A DNA stretch of 64,000 nucleotides from Gymnogyps californianus (GCF_018139145.2 NW_026114224.1:930001-994000); one strand, 5' to 3'; numbered from the stretch's first letter, positions 21,574 through 33,381 are shown. The notes: generated from the sequence alone by a model not told the origin. A program made the numbers and translations.

Positions 21574-23493
21574 CTGCTCCAGCCCTCTCTGCCCTGCCGA
21601 TCACATGCCCTCTGCAATGACACCCGGCTCCCTGGGACTGTCAGGGCAATGCTCCACTCGAAGCCCTGCACTTGGGACCTGCACTGAGCATGACGGGCAC
21701 CTGGTGACAGCCTTCCACAGGCCTTGAGAGGCGTAGCCCCAGGGGCTACAGCTGCAGCTCCCAGCGCCTTGTCCTCAGCCGCGCATCTGGGATATCCTGC
21801 CACGGGGGGATGCTTTCTCTCCCCAGCTGCCATCTCTGCTGCCTCCAGGGAAGAAGGGAAGGCAGCTGTGTGGAGACAACCAGGGTCAGGTGGGCATATT
21901 AGACCCCACTTGGCTTCTCAGATTTAGCTGAGGAGGTCTCCAAGCTTGCTGGGAGCACTAGGGGGAGGACACTCCTGCAGGGGAGGTGGTGACCTCCCGG
22001 CAGCACCTCCAGCCTCTTGGGGACGTAGGGTGGTGTCAAGCCTTGAACAAAGACCATGACTGCCATGCAGGTTGTTGGTGTGTAGGGGGAATGGTTTGCG
22101 AGAGTGGGAGAGATCTATGGCAAGGGCGAGGTAGAGCCTGGCTGAGGAAAAGTCAGGAGGGGCAAAGGGAGAATAAACGGGAGGTGCGGATGACTTAGAG
22201 GGAGACTGGAGAGAGCTTGTTTTGGTGGAATAGGTATGTCCAGAGCTTTTTCCCAGCACCGCAAGCATTGTGACATTCTTGAGCATGGACCAAAATATTA
22301 AACAATCCACAAAAGCAATAATTTACATCACTAGATGAAAGCAGCTCCGATTCCATTTTGGCTCTGGAGCAGGAAAATGGCGTTAATGAGTCAGTGTGGA
22401 CGTGGTAGATTTGGTAGTGCCTGTCTGACACCCTGAAGTTTACCGGAACTGGATGTAACGATGGTCCTGGTGACTAAGAACTGAGACACCCTCATTTCTC
22501 TTGCAGCTTATGGCCTGTGGGCCAAGGGAAACGCAAGGAGCCTCTCACAAGTAGACTCCCTACCTAAAGGGGACAAAGCTTCTCAAGTCTCTGATTGCAG
22601 GGTTGCTTCAAGAATAAGGCAATGTTCTTTGCTGTGCTGACACTCAAAACCCAAGCTGGATGGTGGGGTTGGGGCAGGGGGGGGGGTTGTGTTAGCACAG
22701 TATTTACAGACTCCCACTCTGTCATCAGCAGTGCTAGTGTAGGTGGAGTTACAAAGAGGGGGATCGTGATTGCGCATGCTCGATCATGCCCTACTGAAAT
22801 GCCCACCCTAACGCAGTCACACTGCCTCCGTCCAGGCAAGTCTCTCCAAAGCAATCTCTCCCTCGGATCTCCATAGCCGTGTCCCTTGATGACTTTGCCA
22901 GGCCCTCACGCATCGTCCAACCAGGGGTCTGGGCTCAGCTTGGGAAGTGGAGAATCTGTTGGAAACAAGGAAATCAATGCGTAGGAGGGTGATCAAAGAG
23001 ATGCCCGCGTCCTTCCCTGAAAGAGACCCACACCCAAATTGACCTCTTTTGCTCAGTAAGGTCATCCCAGAGGCCAAAGGCCTGGATGGCCTGCTTCTGA
23101 GGAGAGGCTCAGGGCAGGGAGCCAAAAGCTCATGGCTCTTTTTCCTGGGTCAGGGATGAGGTGACCCATTCCATGCATTTCAGATTTCAAAGGGACATCG
23201 GATCAGTCTCCCGGAGCACCTGGGAGTCATCGTGAGGTGGAAGAGTTGGGAAAAACCCTGAACTCCAGGCAAACATGAGTCACCCTGCTATGGACTTCAG
23301 TGGACACGCCTGCCTCAGGCGTGCCAGGGATACCAGAGCTCACAGCCCAAAGTTCTGCTTGCATCAAGGGCATTTCCACACATTTTAGCACCATCCTGAA
23401 TCTACGGGGCTTCTATGCAATCTCCTGCATTTGCTGTCTTCCAAGGCATTGCCTTTTGGTGGTTGCTCAAGGGCTTGTGTGACTCAGGGTAAC

Positions 23494-23594
23494 CAGAATA
23501 ATGAAGTTTGGAATGGACCTCTGGAGGTCTTCTGCTCCTGTCCCCTGCTCCGAGCAGACCAGACTTCCCAGGTACCTCAGCAGGCTCTGGGCCT
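23494..23594 (-). mobile_element. CR1 LINE 3'-end fragment, copy 2
   Basis: This is the array-copy equivalent of 9,620-9,720. Confidence 0.7.
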
Positions 23595-24079
23595 TGTCCT
23601 GCTGATTTCTCTTCTCCCATATGGGACTGTGCGGTCTTGATGTTCTGCTTGAACTTACTCAGAGTCTCCTGTGTGTCTACGATGACCCGCTGGGAGAAGG
23701 TTTCTCAGGGCTAGCCTGAGTGCCTGCACTGAAAGCACTTGAGAGCTGACTTGAGGTGTCCCTCATAGCTGAATTTGACCGTGAGTGGTGGCCGTGCTCA
23801 CCATGAAGAAGGCCAAGTGACAAAGGCAATCCGTATTAGGAAAACGCCCTCAGAATCTCCTTGTACACTAGCCTGAGACCTCCGAGTTGATTGGCCTTCT
23901 GAAGCTGGGACACAGGCGAATGGTTTTGATGTTTGGTGGTATGAAGCAGGAGCACAACATTTCAGATGAAAGAGGCAAGGGCTTAATCACCAGCGAGGCC
24001 TTGGCAAGCGGCAGCTGCTAGGTGTTTAGATGCTTCATGAGCAAGTAATGTTTGTGGCCCGCGGGGATCTGGGACACAG

Positions 24080-24145
24080 CATAAAACCTGCGCTGCTCCG
24101 GGCTCTGCATCCTCCTCTCTTGCCTCCCTATCCTCGAGGAACGAG
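24080..24145 (+). promoter_or_regulatory. Keratin promoter TATA-like box and noncoding exon 1, copy 2
   Basis: CATAAAA at 24,080-24,086 and donor GAG|GTAAGC after 24,145 match copy 1. The intron is about 540 bases and ends in TTTCAG before 24,684. Confidence 0.75.
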
Positions 24146-24704
24146 GTAAGCCTGAGTCCGCTCCATCTCTCCTGTGGGCTGAGCTGCTGTCATGGTGGCT
24201 ACTCAGGTTGATACTTGGGCTGCCTCAGCTTGGCCCTGCAACAGAACTGTTTAAGGGCTGTCACCTCTGTCCCTTTTGCGGAGGTGGCTGGGGAGGGCTG
24301 GGAAGAGGGGGTTTCTTTAAAGCACAAGGGGATCAATGGGCTGAGCTGCAGGGACGTCTGCCCACCAGAATGCCTGCCTTTAGCAGATGGTCTCTAACGA
24401 AATGGCCAACTGCCTCCAGTGCCATCTTTATGACAGCAATGTTTGTTCAGGAGATGGGGTACGACCAGTCTTGCCACAGGTGCTTTAAACCCACTGTGCT
24501 GGGTCCTATCCTGAAAGCGGTTCAGCCGTCCTGTGCCGTGCAATTCGGAGGGCACGATGAGGGCCGTGGGAACTGTAGGCACAGTAGGTGTTTTTAAAAC
24601 AAAGTGTGTCCACAGAGAGAGCTGAGGAAAAGCAAGACAGACTGATACTGAGGCTCGTGCTCCCTGCCTGCTCTGTGTTTCAGCTTTGCCTCCCTCACCG
24701 AGAG

Positions 24705-25022
24705 ATGTCTTGCTTCAGACCCTGTCTCCCAACGCCCTGCGGCGCCTCTGGCCCAACCCCACTTGCCAGCAGCTGCAGTGAGCCCTGTGTCGCCCGCTGC
24801 GCGGACTCAACGGTGGCCATCCAGGCCTCCGCGGTGGTGGTGACCCTGCCGGGCCCCATCCTCACCTCTTTCCCTCAGAGCACAGCCGTGGGATCCTCTC
24901 TGTCAGCTGCTGTTGGGAGCTCCCTCAGCGCCGGGGGGGTTCCCATCTCTTCTGGGGGCTCCCTTGGTCTGGGGGGGTCAGGGCTGTGTCTGCCTCCCAC
25001 CCGCTGCAGTCTGAACTGCTGA
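24705..25022 (+). CDS. Feather-type beta-keratin (corneous beta-protein), array copy 2, intact
   Basis: The 105-residue reading frame is a corneous beta-protein, a structural protein of feather, scale or claw that assembles into beta filaments cross-linked by cysteines. It shows the family core: MSCFRPC near the start, [14 protein letters not shown] at about residues 16-29, the beta core [15 protein letters not shown] at about 44-58, then [16 protein letters not shown] and GVPISSGG. The tail is glycine-rich and ends CSLNC. The gene layout is typical of avian beta-keratins: a CATAAAA TATA-like box at 24,080, a short noncoding exon ending at 24,145 with donor GTAAGC, one intron, an acceptor before 24,684 and the ATG 21 bases later. 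ATTAAA at 25,442 is a likely poly(A) signal. The C-terminal end differs from common feather keratins, so the subfamily (feather, feather-like or claw) is open. Confidence 0.9.
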   Translation: MSCFRPCLPTPCGASGPTPLASSCSEPCVARCADSTVAIQASAVVVTLPGPILTSFPQSTAVGSSLSAAVGSSLSAGGVPISSGGSLGLGGSGLCLPPTRCSLNC

Positions 25023-25524
25023 AGCTGGCGGGTCATCCCCTTCGCAGCGGGAAGGCAGATGGGAACTCTGCATCAGGAGCATGGCCAGGGCTTGCAGGCG
25101 GGCTGCGTGTCCTCATCCCACCTGGCAGGAGGGACCTGTGCCCGCTGCTCCTCGCTGCACGGCAGGCCTCGCCGTGCCTCCTCTGGCTTTGCTTTGCTCT
25201 GAGCTCCTTGAGACAGCACTCGTTCTCTTCTGCTTTGCTGAACCTCCTGCCGACGGGGGGAGGGTGCCGGAGTTAGGGACTGCTCTTGCTGGGCTGGGAT
25301 TGTCACCAGGTAGAGCAGAATGGGAAAAGGCAAGCGCTTTGTGTGGAGCTTGTCCTTGGGAAATGGGCCATTCTCTGTGCCTCCCTGAACCCTGCAGTGT
25401 TTCTTGGTCTCTCTTCTGTGCCACTGCATTTCCTCCTTCTCATTAAAGACTTTGTGCAGCATAGCTGGCGACTCGTGGTGCTTTGTTCTCCTCCCCCCTC
25501 AGTTGGCCAAGCCCTCTGCAAGGC

Positions 25525-25803
25525 TGTCATGGTTTCAGCCCAGCTGGCAACTGAGCACCACGCGGCCGCTCGCTCACTCCTCCCTGCCCTGGTGGGATGC
25601 GGAGGAGAATCGGAAGAAAAGGTAAAACCTCGTCAGTTGAGATAAGGACACTTTAATAGGACAACACAAGGAGAGAAGAAATAACAATAATAGTAACAGA
25701 AGAATATATAAAGCGAGTGATGCACAATGCAACTGCTCACCACCCGGAAACCCCATGCTCGCTTCTTGTGAAAGTTAACTCTCTCCCAGCCGAACCCAGG
25801 ACA
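25525..25803 (-). mobile_element. Short internally deleted LTR, copy 2
   Basis: This is the array-copy equivalent of 11,657-11,936, downstream of the intact keratin gene. Confidence 0.7.
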
Positions 25804-26017
25804 AAGGAAGAGGGCGAACCTGCTCTCTCCCATGACAGTGAGCCTGTCCCCATGCATGGGGCACTGCAAGTTGTGGGTGGAGCTCCCTGAACTGAGACCA
25901 GAGCACCAAAAACAAGCAAGCAGGCAAGAGAAAGACAGAAAAGCCTCAGAGAAATGGATGGAACAAGAAGCAATGGACAGGGGTGGAAATACAACTAATG
26001 CCACACACAGTGGTGGT

Positions 26018-26163
26018 CAAAGATGGGAAACGGTTGCCCAGGGAGGTTGTAGATTCTCCGTCTTTGGAGATGTCCAACATCCAACCAGGCAAGGCCATGA
26101 AAAAGGTCCTCTACTTGACCCTGCTTTGAGCCGGGCGTGGACTGCATGATCTCCACCTCAGGT
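26018..26163 (+). mobile_element. CR1 LINE 3' untranslated fragment, copy 2
   Basis: This is the array-copy equivalent of 12,155-12,300. Confidence 0.85.
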
Positions 26164-26366
26164 GTTGAGCCACTGCTGGATGCCCTCATCCAGGAGCAGT
26201 CAAGAACAAGGGAGGGGACAGGGGCCAGCGCTCAGGAAAGCTGCAGAGCTGTGGTGGCACAGGGCAGGAGAAAGGGCACTGATGTCAGTCCCAGGGCTGG
26301 GAGCACAGGAAAGGAAGGAAGATCAGAGTGCGTTAAACAATTGACCCAACAGCAAGGCAAGGGGAT

Positions 26367-26963
26367 TGTCGTGGTTTAACCCCAGTCAGCAACTAAGCAC
26401 CACGCAGCTGTTTTCCCCTCCCTCCCAGTGGGGGAGGAGGAGGAAAGGAAAGAAAAAAAAGTAAAACTTGTGAGTGAAGAACAGTTTAATAACTAAACTA
26501 AAATAGAATACTAACAATAGTAATAATGAAATATAATAATAATCGTAATGAAAAGGAATACAACAAAAAAAGGAAGGGGGCGGGGGGGAGAAAAAAAAAC
26601 AGTGATGCCACAATGCAATTGCTCACCACCCGCTGACCAATGCCCAGTTAGTTCCCGAGCTGCGATCCACGCCTCCCGGCCAACTCCCCCCTGTTATATA
26701 CGGGGCATGACGTTCCATGGTATGGAATACCCCTTGGGCTAGTTCAGGTCAGCTGCCCGGCTATGCTCCCTCCCAGCTTCTTGCACACCTGCTTGCTGGC
26801 AGAGCATGGGAAACTGGAAAGTCCTTGGCTTAAGATAAGCGCTACTTAGCAACAACTAAAACATCAGAGTGTTATCAACATCATTCTCACACTAAATCCA
26901 AAACACAGCACTGTACCAGCTACTAAAAAGAAAGTTACCTCTGTCCCAGCTGAAACCAGGACA
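26367..26963 (-). mobile_element. Solo LTR with 5-bp target duplication (ERVL-like), copy 2
   Basis: This is the array-copy equivalent with the same GGGAT flanks, so it was inserted before the unit was duplicated. Confidence 0.85.
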
Positions 26964-27014
26964 GGGATAAAGTGTAAGCATGCTGAGGAAAGCCCTGAGG
27001 GAGCCAAAACTCAG

Positions 27015-27086
27015 AGGTCCCACTAAGCTGTGAACGCAGATCACTGGATTCAGAGTCCAGACTGCTCACCATTACACCATGGGACC
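27015..27086 (-). tRNA. tRNA-Gln (anticodon CTG), array copy 2
   Basis: This is identical to the copy-1 tRNA-Gln, with the compensated acceptor stem and the same irregular T arm. Its function is uncertain for the same reason. Confidence 0.8.
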
Positions 27087-28400
27087 ACCTGGACAGACCC
27101 TGTCTTTCCCCTCTGGCCACCCTCGCTGAGCCATATGCTCCTGGCTGAGCCTGGCAGTCTCTCCATCTCCCTGGCCACCACCAAGTGCAGCCTTCCTCCA
27201 GGGCCACTGGGCACTCTCTACTCACAGGATCTTTCAAGGGAGTGCCAGAGCTCTTTGCGCAAGCCTGGCATGCCCTCTCGTACAAGACCCAGGCTGGTAA
27301 CCTGTGAGAATCTTCTTCTCGCCTAATTAGACCTGCTTATGAAGTTTCCAGCTTAACCTCTTCAACATTGCACCTCACAGACTACATTCATGGCCCAGCG
27401 ATCGGTGGTTCGATGCTTGCACTTGCGGTCTCTGCTGCTGCCTCCCTTCACCCCCGTGTTGGACAGCCTGCCAGTCTGCCTGGGTAAGTTATTGCCTCTC
27501 CTGTTTCTCACCTCGTAGCTCATCCGAAGCAGCCGTGAAGCAGATATCCTTACCCTTGGTTGCAGTCCTAGCCAAGCTCTGACCTTGCCGAACGAGGCAA
27601 CCAAGAGAGAGGGCAGGGGAGGACGTTCAGCAGAGGGAAGAGCTCGCAGGAGGACCCGACGCAGCTCCTTCAGCATCTCCCTCAATTACGACGTGCTCCG
27701 GCATGCTCTGATACCACCTTGTGCATGTCCCCTCTTCCTCTTCCTGTGTGCACAGGAAGACCTCTTGTGTGGCTCGTATTTCCTGACTGCGGTCCTTCTG
27801 AAAAATGCCACCAGTGCTCATGCAACTGTGGTGGCATTGCGTGAGTGAGGATGTCTCTCTCCTGTCAGCAGTTGGAGAGAAATGCCCCAGAGCCGCCACA
27901 TCCCTGTTGGCCTCTTCCTGGTCGGCCTTTACTCCCCCTGCCCTCTTCCCACTGGTGCTGTCCATGTTTGCTGGTGAGGAACTGCCAGTTCGCAAAACTT
28001 TTGGGGTTGAAATCCTGCTGGTCAACGCCACATCCTGGACTGGCACCTACAGAATGTGCCACTGGACCTGAAAGAGGGAAGGACGCATCTCAGGGGCTCT
28101 CCAGCTTCGGGAGCAGAGGGCAGAGGAGCTCCCTGATGACTAAGGAGAGGGAAAAGTTGCCCCGTCACAAAAAAGGGGAAGAAGGACTATCTGGGGAACC
28201 AAGGAAAGGTGGTGAATTCCCCAGGGGCTCTCCCTCCCTGTTTCTGTGTAGGCCTACCCAGCTGGTACTGGTGGGGCAGCATGGGTATGCCCTTTCTCCT
28301 TCTGCAGGAGCTGGGACTGCAGCAAGAGCTGAGCAGAGCCCCCAGAGGAGCAAGAAGCCTGCAGTGAGGAGAGGGAAGGAGGCCAAGAGAGAGAAGAGCC

Positions 28401-28483
28401 TGTCAGGAGTGGGAGTCGAACCCACGCCTCCCAGGGAGACTGCAACCTGAATGCAGCGCCTTAGACCGCTCGGCCATCCTGAC
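28401..28483 (-). tRNA. tRNA-Leu (anticodon CAG), array copy 3
   Basis: This is the third identical tRNA-Leu-CAG. It is intact, although the surrounding copy 3 sequence has several one-base losses. The upstream flank is again a CTG/CCG triplet tract of a different length. Confidence 0.94.
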
Positions 28484-28484
28484 C

Positions 28485-28532
28485 CTGCTGCTGCGCCGCC
28501 GCCGCCGCCGCCGCTGCTGCTGCTGCTGCTGC
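28485..28532. repeat. CTG/CCG triplet repeat upstream of tRNA-Leu, copy 3
   Basis: A shorter mixed CTG, CCG, CTG tract sits directly upstream of tRNA-Leu, between copies 1 and 2 in composition. Confidence 0.9.
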
Positions 28533-29536
28533 CAGAGCCAGCCCACCTCAGGCAGCCTCCTCCTGGCACTGCTGCAGGGGAGCTGGCTCCTGGCAGCACC
28601 CTTGCCCTGCTCCCACCACGGGCTGCTGACAGCGACCGCAGCTCCTACACGCGCTTCAGACCACACGGAACACGAGTAGCCAGCACAGGGGCAGCACACT
28701 TCCGACGCGTCTCCCAAAGGCCAAGGCAATCCTTCACAGGACCAAGCAAAGGAACCGTCAGCAAATTACGGCTCTGCGCACGCCAACATCCTGTCAAGGG
28801 GCTCCAGGCACACGCCTGCCTTTCTCATGGACGGTTCCTGGGGCAACAAGGGTGCTTCCTTCTTCCCTGCCCTCCGTGGGCAAGGAGGGCTCTGCCACAC
28901 CAACCCCTGGGGGAATGCTGGGGTGGTCTCAAGGAGTCAGTGTGCGGGAAAGGGGCTGGAGAGTCAAGGCGAAAAGGACACGAGATGCGCCAAGTGCTGA
29001 GCAATGACTGAGCTCCAGTTCCTGTGGGGAAGAGGCCCGCTTGCCGCCCGTGGTGCAGAGGAAGGAGGTCACAGCTCTCTCTGGGATTTGTTGCTTCGTG
29101 GAAGGAACTAGACTGCAAGGCATCTCAGGAGGCACTAGTCCAAATGCCTGCTTCAAAGCAGGGCTAGCCCCAAAGCTAGAGCAGGCGGCTCAGTGCCTGA
29201 GCCCCACTGAAACGTGAGGGTGATACCCAGGCATGGAAGAATCCCAAAGTTCTCTGGGCACCTGCTCCAGTGCTACAGCACTCCTCTGAGAATCTCTGAA
29301 GGGTCCAAAGCAGCCCCTGCAGTCTGCTTTTGCCAAGGCGGGCCTTGCTAAGAGCCAGGCCTGTGTCTGCTGGCCTAGGAGGTGCCCAGAGGCCTGGCCA
29401 TGAGGCAAGGCTGGAGGGGAGTCAAGGGGAGGGCCTCGGTGCCCTATGGGAGCTGAACTTCCTGAGGGAAGCTGAGTTGGTTTGGAACAGGAAAGGCAAG
29501 GCCCTCTGGAGCCAGGCTGAGTAAAAGAACCTTGTC

Positions 29537-29605
29537 TGCGTTGGCAGGAATCGAACCCGGTCAACTGCTTGGAGGCAGCTATGCTCACCACTATACCACC
29601 AACGC
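29537..29605 (-). tRNA. tRNA-Gly (TCC), copy 3, with three one-base deletions
   Basis: This is the same gene as in copies 1 and 2 but 69 bases long. One base is missing from each of three short homopolymers: one near the acceptor/T-arm junction, one in the T stem, and one in the anticodon loop, which would leave that loop a base short. It lies about 150 bases from the N gap, where similar losses are frequent. Sequencing or consensus error is more likely than true decay, but a pseudogene cannot be excluded. Confidence 0.75.
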
Positions 29606-29750
29606 TCCTCGACCCACTCCTGCCTCCTGCTCCTCACCCCGCAGCCTCGCCTCCCTCCTGCCCCTCCACTTCCCAGACTCCCCTGCCTCCTGCTCTTCCA
29701 GCTCACAAACTCCACTCTCTCCACTTCACAGCCCGGACGGCCTCCTCCTC

Positions 29751-30250
29751 NNNNNNNNNNNNNNNNNNNNNNNNNNNNNNNNNNNNNNNNNNNNNNNNNN
29801 NNNNNNNNNNNNNNNNNNNNNNNNNNNNNNNNNNNNNNNNNNNNNNNNNNNNNNNNNNNNNNNNNNNNNNNNNNNNNNNNNNNNNNNNNNNNNNNNNNNN
29901 NNNNNNNNNNNNNNNNNNNNNNNNNNNNNNNNNNNNNNNNNNNNNNNNNNNNNNNNNNNNNNNNNNNNNNNNNNNNNNNNNNNNNNNNNNNNNNNNNNNN
30001 NNNNNNNNNNNNNNNNNNNNNNNNNNNNNNNNNNNNNNNNNNNNNNNNNNNNNNNNNNNNNNNNNNNNNNNNNNNNNNNNNNNNNNNNNNNNNNNNNNNN
30101 NNNNNNNNNNNNNNNNNNNNNNNNNNNNNNNNNNNNNNNNNNNNNNNNNNNNNNNNNNNNNNNNNNNNNNNNNNNNNNNNNNNNNNNNNNNNNNNNNNNN
30201 NNNNNNNNNNNNNNNNNNNNNNNNNNNNNNNNNNNNNNNNNNNNNNNNNN
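29751..30250. other. Assembly gap (500 N)
   Basis: Exactly 500 Ns separate array copy 3 from the left arm of the inverted repeat. A round number suggests a scaffold join of unknown size. Reading frames that cross it are meaningless. Confidence 1.
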
Positions 30251-32074
30251 GCTCACGGACACGCTCAAGTCGAGAACTCAAGCAGCCGCTGCCTACAGGG
30301 ACGGCTGTAATCAAGCAGAGATGAAAAATGTTTCCATTGCATGTTGTGATCTACCTCTTCCTTCGTGACCTGCAGTGACTGGAAGCGGGGCAGGCAACAA
30401 CACGGGACCCAGACACAGGCTGAGATGTTCAAAGCTGCGGAGGGGCCTGGTGACCTCTTGGCTGGGACCTGGCAGCTTTCAAACTACTGTCGCCAGGCCA
30501 TGTGCAACACCCCTCAAGGACCAGATGGACAACCATCGGGCCTCTCAGGGCCTTCTTACCAGACCTCACACACACAAAAGGAAGCCCACACTAAAGTGGG
30601 AGCATGTAGCACCAGAGGAAAAAAACGATCATTCACGATTCTTGTAGAGAAGAGCCTGCTGGCCACTGGAAGGCTGAACTACCACAACAAAATATTAACA
30701 AATAACAAACCAAATATTAACAAATACAAAAGGCCAATAACAAATGAAGACTGCATACTTACCTCTGGGATGCCCCCCAGGCTCAGGAACAGGAATCCAC
30801 CGAGCGTCTTGATCAACATGGACTGCAAGAACCAAACAGGTAACCAAACACAGGTGAGGAGAGTTTCCATTGCATGTTGTGATCTACTTCTTCCTTAGTC
30901 ACCTGCAGTGACCGGAAGGGGGTGAGGTAATGACACAGGACACAACAAAGCTGTAGGTTCCCACAGCTAAAAAGGAATACGGGTGACCTGTTTGCCAAGA
31001 CTTCGCAGCTCTTCAGGTAAAGAAACATTCATGACTTACCCGTGCAACATGCCCAAGGCACAAAAAGCTCTTGGAAGGCCTTAAGAGGATCTTAGGTAAA
31101 ACTGCACATGAATAACCTATTCATCCATAAGTATTTATTCCCTCAAGCAGACAGACATTGACAACTGACCTCTGGGATGCCCCAAGGCTTATAACCAGGA
31201 TCCAGCCGAGAAGCTCGATAAGCACCGCCAATGCCATCGTCTGGAATCAAGCACAGATCAGAGAAGTCTCCACGCACACGGGGAAGCCCACACCAAAGAA
31301 CTGGGGGAAAAGGCGACTGTCCACGCTTCTCGTGGACAAGAGCCTGTGAAAGGCTGCACCAGCGCTACCCCTGCATGTTCCTGTGGGCTGGGGACCTGCG
31401 GTTCATCCAAGGGAGCAGGGCTGCAGGACTAGAGCAGAAACGCTCCTCTTTTACCGAGCAGACGTTTCCTGAGCACGCCCCTCCGGGACATCCCCGAGGC
31501 TGAAAGCCAGGATCCAGCCAGGGAGCAGCAGAGTCGCAGCCCTGGGCACGGCTGCAACCAGCCTGGGGAGAAGCGCTCCCGTGGGCTGTCGCCTGGCTCC
31601 TGTGGCACCACTCACTCTCCACCCCTGGCCCAACGCGCATACTAGGGGCAGGCTGCCCCGGGGCAGGGCAGTGTGGCACGGGGCCGGGCGGCAGGGAGGG
31701 CCCCACGGGGACTCAGTGCTGGGTTTCTTACCCTGCGCTGCTGCTCCCAGCCCCGCTGCTTGCCCAGAAAATGCCCCTGAAGCAGCCGCAGCCCCTCTAT
31801 GCCTCCCCGTGGGGTGTCTGCCACTTCTGCCCACACCGTGATGCCTGCCTGGCTTGCCCAGCCCAGCCCAGCCACTCTCCCAGACCCAGCCCTAGCCCTG
31901 GCCCCACTGAGCTGCGGTGAATGCCATGACACACTGCTTGGGGCTGGGTGCTGGCCCCCTGCCTGCCTACCTGCTCCCCGCGCTCGTCTTGGAGCAGCCT
32001 GCGTGTCCCAGGCTTGCAGGGCCACCAGGAGGAGGAGGCGGCGGGTGAGGACCACAGCGCCCCGTGCTCGCACC

Positions 32075-32076
<2 letters not shown>
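30251..32076 (-). CDS. Mirror copy of the unknown signal-peptide gene, cut by the gap
   Basis: This is the left-arm equivalent on the minus strand: exon A 31,971-32,076, the 95-base block 31,732-31,826, exon B 31,170-31,240, exon C 30,763-30,822, and the start of exon D 30,251-30,304, truncated by the N gap. Exon B is 71 rather than 72 bases because a G run is one base shorter, which would break either reading phase. The remaining splice sites match the right arm. Confidence 0.4.

Positions 32077-32114
<38 letters not shown>
32077..32114. repeat. CTG repeat (CAG on the minus strand) before a start codon, left arm
   Basis: This is the mirror of 59,892-59,929. It is uninterrupted and adjoins the minus-strand ATG at 32,076. 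Confidence 0.9.
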
Positions 32115-32117
<3 letters not shown>

Positions 32118-32780
32118 AGCGTGGCCCGCAGCTGGCGAGGCACAGCACATCAAAGCGGGGCTCTGTGACCTCACAGCCCTGTCGGGCCACACCCTCCACC
32201 AGGCCTCCCCACCGTACACCCGGTGCCAGTGAATTACTGAATCTGCACGCTATTGCATTTCCTTGTTCTACCCAGGTGTGGAAGAAGCAGAAGCGGAGAA
32301 GGGTGGACTTATTTTGGGAGGCAGCACTGCGTATGGAAGCGCACAGGCACTCGTGCCTTGCTTCCCAGAAATCAATCAATACCAAAAGCTCTGTATGAAG
32401 ACTGCATGGAAAAGCCAATTGCAAGTGCCTTTACTTCCTACCAACACCACTCCTGTGCAGCGTCCCGAGGAGCAATAAGCACAGAACAAGAAACCTTCCT
32501 TCAAAATAAGGCCCACAGCCTGCTGTTGCAGCAAGAGGCATAGAGCACTGGCTGAGAATAACCTCTGCTTTAACTACACCTAGCTCCGCTGTCTACATAA
32601 GGAGACCAGCTCCTAAATGATCCCTAGCCCTAAAACCACCAGATCTTCCCTAGGGCAATGCTAAAGGAAACACCAGAGCACAGGGACACCTGGTCATTCA
32701 GTATAGACTGAGGGGGAAAGGACAGAGGATTAGAAAGAGAACAAAGACGAGGGAGAAGACTGAGGAGCCGAGAAAGAGAG
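32115..32780. other. 5' flank of the signal-peptide gene, left arm
   Basis: This stretch lies between the CTG tract and the LTR. The minus strand has an open frame running into exon A with an ATG at 32,422-32,424 (MQLAFPCSLH...), an alternative longer N terminus. No promoter element is clear. The mirror is at 59,225-59,891. Confidence 0.4.
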
Positions 32781-33381
32781 TGTCGGGGTTTAACCCCAGT
32801 CAGCAACTAAGCACCACGCAGCCGCTTCCCTCTCCCCCCTCCCAGTGGGGTGAGGAGAAGGAAAGGAAAAAAAAGTAAAACTCGTGGGTTGAGATAAGAA
32901 CAGTTTAATAACGAAAGTAAATATAATACTAACAATAGTAATAATAATAATATATAATAATAATAGTAATGAAAAGGAATATAACAAAAAAGGAAGGGGG
33001 GGGGAGGAGAGAAAAAAACCAGTGATGCACAATGCAATTGCTCACCACCTGCTGACCGATGCCCAGTTAGTTCCCGAGCCGCGACCGCCCCTCCCGGTCA
33101 ACTCCCCCTGTTTATACTGGGCATGACGTTCCATGGTATGGAATAGCCCTTTGGCTAGTTGGGGTCAGCTGCCCTGGCCATGCTCCCTCCCAGCTTCTTG
33201 CACACCTGCTTGCTGGCAGAGCATGAGAAACTGAAAAAGTCCTTGGCTTAAGATAAGCGCTACATAGCAAGAACTAAAACATCAGAGTGTTATCAACATC
33301 ATTCTCACACTAAATCCAAAACACAGCACTGTACCAGCTACTAAGAAGAGAGTTAACTCTGTCCCAGCCGAAACCAGGACA
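32781..33381 (-). mobile_element. Solo LTR, endogenous retrovirus (ERVL-like), left arm
   Basis: On the minus strand it starts TGTCCTGGTTTCGGCTGGGA at 33,381 and ends GGGGTTAAACCCCGACA at 32,781. It has a TATA box, an ACCATGGAACGTCATGCCC block and an A/T microsatellite. It belongs to the same family as the array LTRs and is the youngest-looking member. The flanking five bases are similar but not identical. There is no coding part. Confidence 0.85.

Larger units (their letters stand above)
14323..28167. repeat. Tandem array unit, copy 2 (about 13.8 kb)
   Basis: This is a direct repeat of copy 1 in the same orientation and gene order. It differs by scattered substitutions, many one-base homopolymer indels, triplet-repeat length next to tRNA-Leu, and replacement of a 592-base segment of copy 1 by an unrelated 136-base segment at 16,002-16,137. 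The tRNA genes are the same as in copy 1, and the keratin reading frame is intact here. Confidence 0.95.
28168..29750. repeat. Tandem array unit, copy 3 (truncated by gap)
   Basis: A third head-to-tail copy covers the first about 1.58 kb of the unit, with tRNA-Leu and tRNA-Gly, and stops at the N run. It has more one-base homopolymer deletions than copies 1 and 2, for example three in tRNA-Gly, and these increase towards the gap. The array therefore continues into the gap and its copy number is unresolved. Confidence 0.93.

Noticed and set aside
29532..30368. Open frames of 180-278 codons across the N gap
   Set aside because: They are open only because N codons are not stops.
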